DNA of 6,824 nucleotides, from contig JAIYBS010000088.1 in NCBI GenBank assembly GCA_027488415.1, forward strand, positions 1 through 6,824. Reading direction: 5' to 3'. The notes below the pieces were generated by a model, which was not told the DNA's origin, ran no database searches, and saw only the letters and a program-made list of their open reading frames with translations. This DNA is from Planctomycetaceae bacterium. GTDB lineage: Bacteria; Planctomycetota; Phycisphaerae; Phycisphaerales; SM1A02. Positions 1 through 6,824 of this stretch are shown here, in pieces. The translations under genes and the position numbers were made by a program. The stretch's first letter is position 1; each line of letters begins with the position of its first letter.

Positions 1-3013
<3,013 letters not shown>

Positions 3014-3117
3014 GGTGTGATCGCCTCTCGTTCCAAAAGCGAAAGAACGGACAGTGGCCCTCGCAGGCCTGCTGCGTTGTCAGCTGATTTGATTGGTGGG
3101 TCTCGCCGCCGCCAAGA
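3014..3117 (-). promoter_or_regulatory. rpoB 5' leader with two small hairpins
   Basis: Inferred untranslated leader of about 104 nt from the predicted start site near 3117 to the rpoB ATG. Two perfect inverted repeats are visible. CGCAG / loop of 5 / CTGCG lies at 3062-3076. CGTTC / U-rich loop of 11 / GAACG lies at 3029-3049, directly before the weak ribosome-binding stretch GAGAGG. The first shares its arm sequence with a hairpin in the rplK leader (5765-5788). The extent depends on the promoter call, and a regulatory role is inference. Confidence 0.45.
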
Positions 3118-3152
3118 TCGGAGAGCGTACCCAAATCCCGGTGGGGCGGCAA
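3114..3152 (-). promoter_or_regulatory. Putative sigma70-type promoter of rpoB
   Basis: Read on the minus strand: -35 TTGCCG (3152-3147), 17-nt spacer, -10 TACGCT (3129-3124), then CTCCGATCTT. The expected start site is near 3117. The boxes alone match the consensus only moderately. Support comes from position, since it lies between the rplL terminator and rpoB, and from a near-identical block at the rplK promoter: 15 of 16 bases identical from the -10 onward (3114-3129 against 5818-5833). It probably drives rpoB and the downstream rpoC expected outside the window. Confidence 0.6.
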
Positions 3153-3433
3153 CTATCGGCGAAGGTATGGCATGCGCTTTGCTGATTCCGGGCGGATTGG
3201 TTATTGGTCGAGGTTATTGGGCGGTGTGGCCGCCGATCCGCTGTCGGCTCCGGACCGTGAGCGACGGAAGGTAAGCCGGGTGGCGCCCGGACGATCGACG
3301 TCCTCCGAGGCCGCAGCGGAACCTGGTGGAGCAAGGCCGTTCGCGAAGCAGGGGTCCCGCGCGCAGCCGATCCCCGCGGTGACCCCGCAACGAAACTCAC
3401 TCCGGGCGCGCCGGGGGCATCACCCTCACCAGC
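3130..3433. other. Gene-free stretch upstream of the rpoB promoter
   Basis: About 300 bases between the rpoB promoter and the rplL terminator. I see no credible gene: minus-strand frames here are Arg/Pro/Thr-rich with no family resemblance and no good ribosome-binding site. It contains a local AT-richer patch with two copies of CCAATAACC on the minus strand (3212-3220 and 3199-3207), and a 5-bp GC inverted repeat at 3276-3290 (CCGGG/CCCGG, 5-nt loop) without a U-tract. The rest appears unstructured. It may hold upstream regulatory sites for rpoB, but nothing definite can be named. Confidence 0.5.
3199..3220 (-). repeat. Direct repeat CCAATAACC x2 upstream of rpoB promoter
   Basis: Two exact 9-bp copies, 13 bp from start to start, lie about 82-103 bp upstream of the predicted rpoB start site. 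They stand out as an AT-rich patch in GC-rich surroundings. They could be an activator site, but spacing and copy number do not identify any known regulator, and chance is possible. Confidence 0.4.
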
Positions 3434-3435
3434 AC

Positions 3436-3472
3436 AAAAGCGCGCGAGCCCGGCCAGATGGCCGGGCTCGCG
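3436..3472 (-). terminator. Rho-independent terminator after rplL
   Basis: Perfect 13-bp GC-rich stem (arms 3460-3472 and 3443-3455) with a 4-nt loop, starting 26 nt after the rplL stop. On the minus strand it is followed after 3 nt by TTTTG. The stem is strong and the U-tract short. It would end or attenuate transcription of rplK-rplA-rplJ-rplL before rpoB. There is no T-run on the plus-strand side, so it works in the minus direction only. Confidence 0.82.
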
Positions 3473-3498
3473 GAAGTACTGCAGTCGGAAGACGAGGC

Positions 3499-3906
3499 TT
3501 ACTTGACCTCGACCTTGGCGCCGGCGGTCTCAAGGGCAGCCTTGAGCTTGTCGGCGTCTTCCTTGGAGATCTTCTCCTTGACGGCCTTCGGCGCGCCGTC
3601 GACGACGGCCTTCGCGTCGGCCAGGCCGAGGCCGGTGGCCTCGCGCACGACCTTGATGACGTTGATCTTGTTCGCGCCGGCCTCCTTGAGGATGACGTCG
3701 AACTCGGTCTGGGCAGCAGCGGCCGGGGCAGCGTCGCCACCGCCAGCAGCGGCCATCATCACGGCGCCGCCGGCGGCGGGCTCGATGCCGTAGGTGTCCT
3801 TCATGTAGTCCGCGAGGTCGACCGCGTCCTTGAGGGACAGGGCGGCGATCGAGTCGCCGAGGGTCTTGATCTTCGCGTCGAACGTCTTGGTCTCGGTGTC
3901 AGACAT
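3499..3906 (-). CDS. rplL: 50S ribosomal protein L7/L12
   Basis: Stalk protein that binds L10 as dimers and recruits the translational GTPases (EF-Tu, EF-G, IF2, RF3). It has 135 residues, somewhat longer than the E. coli protein (about 120). Order: N-terminal dimerisation/L10-binding helices (about 1-43) with roughly 9 extra residues; an Ala/Gly-rich hinge (about 44-66); and the C-terminal domain from TEFDVILKEAGANK to KVEVK, closely matching E. coli. Expected factor-contact residues are present: K80, K85, R88 and K99 (E. coli K65, K70, R73, K84). The chosen ATG at 3906 has GGAG 6 nt upstream. A TTG four codons earlier overlaps that site and is less likely. A second GGAGG about 27 nt upstream of the ATG could act as a standby site. 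It is the last gene before the terminator. Confidence 0.98.
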   Translation of the reverse strand: MSDTETKTFDAKIKTLGDSIAALSLKDAVDLADYMKDTYGIEPAAGGAVMMAAAGGGDAAPAAAAQTEFDVILKEAGANKINVIKVVREATGLGLADAKAVVDGAPKAVKEKISKEDADKLKAALETAGAKVEVK

Positions 3907-4017
3907 GGTGAGCTCCAACTCTCTTGCTGTACCTCCGAGTGGAACCGGAACACCCGGTTTTTAACCCCCGAGGGGGCCAGTCGGACGGTGGATGGATGAA
4001 ATGGGATGAAGTCCGGT
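3907..4017 (-). promoter_or_regulatory. rplJ-rplL spacer with C-rich stretch and small hairpins
   Basis: 111-nt untranslated spacer. Directly after the rplJ stop the mRNA is rich in C and poor in G, with repeated CATCC units (about 3979-4014). Then come a short CCCC/CUCG/GGGG hairpin (3965-3976), a TTAAAAA patch, and a 6-bp hairpin AACCGG/CCGGTT with a 5-nt loop (3943-3959). The rplL ribosome-binding sites follow. The layout could set L12 output above L10, which the ribosome needs in excess. That role is inference, and I see no convincing promoter here. Confidence 0.35.
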
Positions 4018-4566
4018 TCAGCCGGCCTTCGCGGTGATCGTCTCGCCCTTTTCGAGGCGAGTCTGGATTTCCTTGACGATGCCCATCACGCGGCCGCCCG
4101 GACCCTTGACGGCACCCATGAGGTTCCGCGCGGGGGAGAGGACGAGGGTGACGACGTTCGCCTGAGCCTCGGCCCTGGTGGGCATCTTGCTCAGCTTGTG
4201 GACGCCGGCGGGGCCTTCGTAGACCACGCCTTCGAGGATGGCCGCCTTGAAGACGAACTTCTCGACGCCCTTGGCCCACTTGACCAGGTCACGCGCGAGA
4301 TCGATCACGCTGTCCTGGCTGTAGACGAGGGCCGACGGGCCGGAGAGGTGGCCGCCGAGCGGCTCGAGCGCGCCGCCCTTGAGGGCCTCGCGGGCGAGGG
4401 CGTTCTTGACGACGGCGACCTTCACGTTCTTGCGCGCGAAGTCGTTGCGCATCTTGTTGGTGGCCGGGGCATCGAGACCGCGGATCTCGACGAGCACCGC
4501 GCCTTCGACGCCGGAGAACCGCTTCCGGTACTCCTTGACGATCATGTTCTTGACAGGCTTGGACAT
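4018..4566 (-). CDS. rplJ: 50S ribosomal protein L10
   Basis: Base of the ribosomal stalk. Its N-terminal domain binds 23S rRNA next to L11, and its C-terminal helix carries the L7/L12 dimers. It has 182 residues, slightly longer than E. coli L10 (165). Family features: the N-terminal segment MSKPVKNMIVKEY, AVLVEIRGLDAPATNKMR (about 23-40), VAVVKNALAREAL (about 50-62), and the region around GPSALVY. The C-terminal part carries the helix expected to bind L12. The ATG at 4566 has AGGAG 8 nt upstream. It follows rplA by 28 nt, and a hairpin spans that junction (4587-4609). The spacer is too short for an E. coli-like long L10 leader directly ahead of rplJ, so autoregulation by L10-L12, if present, must use a different site. 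Confidence 0.98.
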   Translation of the reverse strand: MSKPVKNMIVKEYRKRFSGVEGAVLVEIRGLDAPATNKMRNDFARKNVKVAVVKNALAREALKGGALEPLGGHLSGPSALVYSQDSVIDLARDLVKWAKGVEKFVFKAAILEGVVYEGPAGVHKLSKMPTRAEAQANVVTLVLSPARNLMGAVKGPGGRVMGIVKEIQTRLEKGETITAKAG

Positions 4567-4586
4567 GGGTGTTGCTCCTGGGAATT

Positions 4587-4609
4587 CCGGTCGGTCAGAC
4601 CGCGACCGG
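4587..4609 (-). promoter_or_regulatory. Hairpin spanning the rplA stop, just upstream of rplJ
   Basis: Perfect 7-bp inverted repeat CCGGTCG/CGACCGG with a 9-nt loop. The rplA stop codon (4597-4595) lies in the loop, and the 3' arm ends about 7 nt before the AGGAG of rplJ. A ribosome terminating on rplA would have to open this stem, which could couple rplJ translation to rplA. The structure is plain in the sequence; the role is inference. Confidence 0.45.
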
Positions 4610-5293
4610 GACGCCGGGGCTCATGCATGCCGCGACGACGCACTTCTTGACGTACTGGCCCTTCGCAGACGAAGGCTTGGCCTTCAGGATCGTCTGCACG
4701 AACGCGTTGAGGTTGTCGACGAGCTGCTCGTCCTTGAACGAGAGCTTGCCGATGACGCCGTGGATGTTGCCGCCGTCGTCGTTGCGGTACTCCTGCTTGC
4801 CGGCCGCGTACTCCTTGACGGCCTCGGGCACGTTCGGGGTGACCGTGCCGGCCTTCGGCGAGGGCATGAGGCCCTTCGGGCCGAGCACCTTGCCGAGCTT
4901 CGACACGACGCGCATCATGTCCGGGCTGGCGACGGCGACGTCGAAGTCCATCCAGCCGCCCTCGATCTTGGCGACCAGGTCATCGGCACCCGCCTCGATC
5001 GCGCCGGCGGCCTTCGCAGCGGCGACCTTGTCGGAGCCGCAGAAGGCGACGACGCGGGCGCTCTTGCCGATGCCGTGGGGCAGGGCGATCGAACCGCGGA
5101 GCGCCTGGTCGGCGGCCTTCGGGTCGATGCCGAGGTGGAAGACGACGTTGACCGTCTGGTCGAACTTCGTGGCCTTGAACTTGCGCAGCGCGGCGATCGC
5201 GTCGGCGGCCGCGAGCGGCGCCTTCACGGCGTGCTCGTTGGCGGCACGCATGCGCTTGGAGTTCCCGATGATCTTCTTCTTGGCGATAGCCAT
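4595..5293 (-). CDS. rplA: 50S ribosomal protein L1
   Basis: Protein of the mobile L1 stalk, which binds 23S rRNA and helps release the E-site tRNA. In many bacteria it represses its own L11-L1 mRNA. It has 232 residues, the normal length. The L1 family signature VSKLGKVLGPKGLMPSP is at residues 129-146 or so. VNVVFHLGIDPKAADQALRG (about 48-67) and the conserved F44 match the two-domain L1 fold. The C-terminal rRNA-contact motif, usually T-M-G, reads C223-M224-S225 here (AACMSPGV), an unusual change of residues known to matter for RNA binding in Thermus L1. The ATG at 5293 is 3 nt after the rplK stop, and its likely ribosome-binding site (GGAGG, about 11 nt upstream) lies inside the end of rplK, so translation is probably coupled. 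Confidence 0.98.
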   Translation of the reverse strand: MAIAKKKIIGNSKRMRAANEHAVKAPLAAADAIAALRKFKATKFDQTVNVVFHLGIDPKAADQALRGSIALPHGIGKSARVVAFCGSDKVAAAKAAGAIEAGADDLVAKIEGGWMDFDVAVASPDMMRVVSKLGKVLGPKGLMPSPKAGTVTPNVPEAVKEYAAGKQEYRNDDGGNIHGVIGKLSFKDEQLVDNLNAFVQTILKAKPSSAKGQYVKKCVVAACMSPGVPVAV

Positions 5294-5296
5294 GGC

Positions 5297-5725
5297 TTAC
5301 ATCCCCTCCACGGTGACGCCCATCGAGCGTGCGCTTCCGGCGACGATCCGCATCGCGGCGTCGAGGCTGGTGGTGTTGAGGTCCTTGATCTTCTCCTCGG
5401 CGATCTTCTGGATCTGCGCCTTGGTGATCTTGCCGACCTTGTTGGTGTTCGGCGCGCCCGAGCCCTTCTCGATCTTGATCGCGTCCTTGATGAGCGCGGA
5501 GACCGGGGAGGTCTTGATCTCGATGTCGAAGCTCTTGTCTGCGTAGACGGTGACGACGCAGCCGACCATGCGGCCGTTGAGGGCCTTGGTCAGGTCGTTG
5601 AACTTCGTGATGAACTGACCGGGGTTGACGCCGTTGGCGCCGAGCACGGGACCGAGCGGGGGGGCCGGGGTGGCCTTTCCGCCCGGAGCCATGAGCTTGA
5701 ACTGCTTGGTGACCTTCTTGGCCAT
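5297..5725 (-). CDS. rplK: 50S ribosomal protein L11
   Basis: L11 sits at the base of the stalk on the GTPase-associated region of 23S rRNA, is needed for RelA-dependent stringent signalling, and forms part of the thiostrepton pocket. It has 142 residues, as in E. coli. Order: the N-terminal domain with MAKKV, ATPAPPLGPVLG (about 18-29, including the prolines of the thiostrepton site) and TVYADKSF; then the rRNA-binding C-terminal domain with GSGAPNTNKVGKIT and a GSARSMGVTVEGM end. The same frame stays open to 5851, but the 42 extra residues resemble no L11. ATG at 5725 with GGAGG 8 nt upstream is the clear start. First gene of the stalk operon, with its own promoter. The usual secE-nusG pair is not upstream. 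Confidence 0.98.
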   Translation of the reverse strand: MAKKVTKQFKLMAPGGKATPAPPLGPVLGANGVNPGQFITKFNDLTKALNGRMVGCVVTVYADKSFDIEIKTSPVSALIKDAIKIEKGSGAPNTNKVGKITKAQIQKIAEEKIKDLNTTSLDAAMRIVAGSARSMGVTVEGM

Positions 5726-5764
5726 GGTTCCTACCTCCGACCGAGCCGGCCCTCCTTCGGGCGA

Positions 5765-5788
5765 CCGCAGGTTTCCAAGTTCCTGCGG
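5765..5788 (-). promoter_or_regulatory. Hairpin in the rplK leader
   Basis: Perfect 7-bp stem CCGCAGG/CCTGCGG with a 10-nt loop, about 34-57 nt after the predicted start site and 39 nt before the rplK ATG. A smaller GCCC/GGGC hairpin (about 5749-5762) follows. This is where L1 or another regulator would act if the operon has leader autoregulation. I cannot match it to the published L1 mRNA site, so a regulator is not named. Its core arms CGCAG/CTGCG recur in the rpoB leader. Confidence 0.5.
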
Positions 5789-5817
5789 CGGATCAGTCGT
5801 ACAAGCGGTGCGGGTTG

Positions 5818-5855
5818 AAGATCGGAGAGTGTAGCGAAACCCTCCTTGCACGCAA
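5818..5855 (-). promoter_or_regulatory. Putative sigma70-type promoter of rplK-rplA-rplJ-rplL
   Basis: Read on the minus strand: -35 TTGCGT (5855-5850), 16-nt spacer, -10 TACACT (5833-5828), then CTCCGATCTT. The start site is expected near 5821, giving a leader of about 96 nt. The -10 matches 4 of 6 consensus bases. The main support is the near-identical block in front of rpoB and the placement ahead of the first gene of the operon. The -35 box sits inside the dyad at 5841-5860. Confidence 0.65.
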
Positions 5856-5860
5856 GGGGG
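5841..5860. repeat. Dyad over the rplK -35 region (operator or terminator candidate)
   Basis: Nearly perfect inverted repeat of CCTTGC and GCAAGG with a 2-bp centre, extended by two more pairs on each side after one mismatch. It overlaps the predicted rplK -35 box. Two readings: an operator for a dimeric DNA-binding regulator, or the stem of a terminator for the upstream PA14 gene, since it is followed on the minus strand by AGGGTTTCG. The short T-run makes a strong terminator doubtful. Confidence 0.4.
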
Positions 5861-5921
5861 TTCGGCGGCGGGCCGTGTCGATCGGCTGCCTGGCCGGGCG
5901 GCGCGCGCTGGCTCGAAACAC

Positions 5922-5935
5922 CCGCCTTCCGGCGT
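5922..5935 (-). terminator. Weak terminator candidate after the PA14 gene
   Basis: Directly after the tandem stops TGATAA comes CGCC-GGAA-GGCG (5934-5923), a 4-bp GC stem closed by a GNRA-type tetraloop, followed by GGTGTTTCG. The stem is short and the U-run only three, so it is a weak call. Confidence 0.3.
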
Positions 5936-5937
5936 TA

Positions 5938-6824
5938 TCAGCCCGTCCAGGCGCCGAGGAGGGCACCGAGGTCGGCTCCGTTCACCGATCCGCTGCCATC
6001 AAGGTCCGAGAGCGCGTCGGCGGTACCCCATGCGCCGAGCAGCACGCCGAGGTCCGCCCCGTTGACGCGGCCGTCGAGCGTCAGGTCAAACCGGTTGACC
6101 GTGCCCCCGCGCGTGAGGCGGCTTGCGGGGATGACCTGCTTCGCGAGGCCGGGCCCCTCGATCGACGCGATGCAGCCCGCGCCGCCGCCTGCCTCGAAGA
6201 ACTCGATGGTCACGGCATGCTTGCCCGCCGCGAGCGCGACGGTGCCGGACACCTCGACCATGCCGTGCAGGCCGTCGTTGTTCACGACGACCTGGTTCCC
6301 GATGCGCAGACGCGACCCGTCGTCGCTGTTGACGAAGAGCGTGTAGAGGCCCGGCGTGTCGACGCGGAGCCAGCCGCTCCACACCGCGCCGACGTTGTCG
6401 GCGACGCCGCTGCCCGCGAAGTTGCCGCCGGTGGACGCGAAGTTCACGTTGGACGACGTCGCGGCGAGGTACGGCGTGAGCGTCGAGAAGTCGGGAAGCG
6501 CGGCGGGCGCGCTGAGCGCGTAGTAGGACACGGCGAGCCCGGCGGAGTCGCCGACGGGGTTCTCGGGCCGACGCAGCGGCGCGAGGTCGACGGTGACGGT
6601 GGCGGGCAGCGAGACGAGCCCCGACGCTTCGCGGATCCGGTAGGAGAACGTGTCCGTCCCGGTGAGCGCGCCCGGCGCGTTGTAGCGGAGCAGGTCACGT
6701 CCGCCGGGACCGGCGCCGACGAGCCGGGCGATCGCGACTCCGCGCGCGCTGAACGCGTCGAACGACTCGAGCGTGACGGCCTCGCAGTTGACCGGGATGT
6801 CGTTGGCGAGCGGGTCGAGCTGGA
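5938..6824 (-). CDS. Secreted PA14 domain protein with C-terminal dockerin-like repeats (5' part outside window)
   Basis: The C-terminal 294 residues are visible; the frame is open to the right edge, so the true start lies beyond it. Order in the visible part: an Ig/cadherin-like domain (about 1-80) with LDPLANDIP and GTDTFSYRI followed by a TVTVDL strand, typical of repeated beta-sandwich modules in large surface proteins; a PA14 domain (about 95-236) with VNSDDGSRLRIGNQVVVNND, GLHG and a late IEFFEAGGGA strand, a fold usually linked to carbohydrate binding; and two EF-hand-like dockerin repeats (about 246-266 and 272-293), each with VNGADLGxLLGAW. Both calcium loops are imperfect: T at position 3 of the first, S at position 5 of the second. 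Probably an exported surface or extracellular protein, but its enzyme domain, if any, is out of view. Tandem stop TGATAA. Co-oriented with the ribosomal genes but functionally unrelated. Confidence 0.85.
   Translation of the reverse strand, partial: QLDPLANDIPVNCEAVTLESFDAFSARGVAIARLVGAGPGGRDLLRYNAPGALTGTDTFSYRIREASGLVSLPATVTVDLAPLRRPENPVGDSAGLAVSYYALSAPAALPDFSTLTPYLAATSSNVNFASTGGNFAGSGVADNVGAVWSGWLRVDTPGLYTLFVNSDDGSRLRIGNQVVVNNDGLHGMVEVSGTVALAAGKHAVTIEFFEAGGGAGCIASIEGPGLAKQVIPASRLTRGGTVNRFDLTLDGRVNGADLGVLLGAWGTADALSDLDGSGSVNGADLGALLGAWTG

Noticed and set aside
3080..3400. Possible 106-codon minus-strand gene between rplL and rpoB
   Set aside because: Arg/Pro/Ser/Thr-rich, with no domain or convincing ribosome-binding site, and it runs through the predicted rpoB promoter and leader.
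3404..3411. GGCGCGCC palindrome and similar short GC palindromes
   Set aside because: Expected by chance in DNA of this composition; no flanking structure or repeat.
3961..3985. Internal promoter for rplL using the TTAAAA patch as a -10
   Set aside because: No acceptable -35 at 15-19 nt upstream; the patch fits the consensus poorly.
4379..5818. Plus-strand open frame opposite rplJ, rplA and rplK
   Set aside because: Antisense shadow of three well-identified ribosomal protein genes, with low-complexity composition and no family match.
5726..5851. N-terminal extension of L11 by 42 residues
   Set aside because: The frame is open, but the extension resembles no L11. It would begin upstream of the predicted transcript start, and the ATG at 5725 has an excellent GGAGG site and gives the standard length.
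5938..6531. GTG at 6531 as the start of a 197-residue protein
   Set aside because: The frame continues upstream to the window edge with an Ig/cadherin-like domain, and this GTG falls inside the first strand of the PA14 domain.

Overview
The window is GC-rich bacterial DNA in which every gene I can support lies on the minus strand, so it reads from right to left. From 5' to 3' of transcription it holds the end of a large secreted PA14/dockerin-type protein gene (5938-6824, 5' end outside the window), then rplK (L11), rplA (L1), rplJ (L10), rplL (L7/L12), and the first 1004 codons of rpoB (RNA polymerase beta subunit), whose 3' end runs off the left edge. The organism is probably a planctomycete of the Phycisphaerae type. 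The main clue is the tail of the PA14 protein, with paired repeats of the form NGADLGxLLGAWG, a C-terminal pattern I associate with that group. The RpoB motif GGGEFIVNGAERVIVSQLHR fits but does not prove it.

Layout: 5726-5937 separates the PA14 gene from rplK and carries weak terminator candidates, a dyad, a sigma70-type promoter and a leader hairpin. rplK and rplA are 3 nt apart and probably translationally coupled. rplA and rplJ are 28 nt apart with a hairpin over the junction. rplJ and rplL are 111 nt apart, with a C-rich mRNA stretch and small hairpins. rplL is followed by a strong 13-bp terminator hairpin with a U-tract. About 310 nt later comes a second promoter and a leader of about 104 nt in front of rpoB.

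The most interesting signal is regulatory. The putative rplK and rpoB promoters share a 16-nt block (5818-5833 and 3114-3129) with one mismatch. It covers the -10 box and what should be the first transcribed bases. Both -35 boxes begin TTGC, and both leaders carry a CGCAG...CTGCG hairpin about 35-55 nt into the transcript. With a terminator after rplL, this suggests that the ribosomal stalk genes and the polymerase genes form two transcription units tied together by matching promoters and leaders, rather than one read-through operon. secE and nusG, which commonly precede rplK, are not there.

Protein-level oddities are changes in the usually conserved T-M-G rRNA-contact motif of L1 (here C-M-S) and several substitutions in the rifampicin-pocket region of RpoB. 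I found no mobile element, CRISPR array, tRNA or rRNA gene. Apart from the regulatory layout this is core housekeeping sequence, and I do not see a new multi-gene system.
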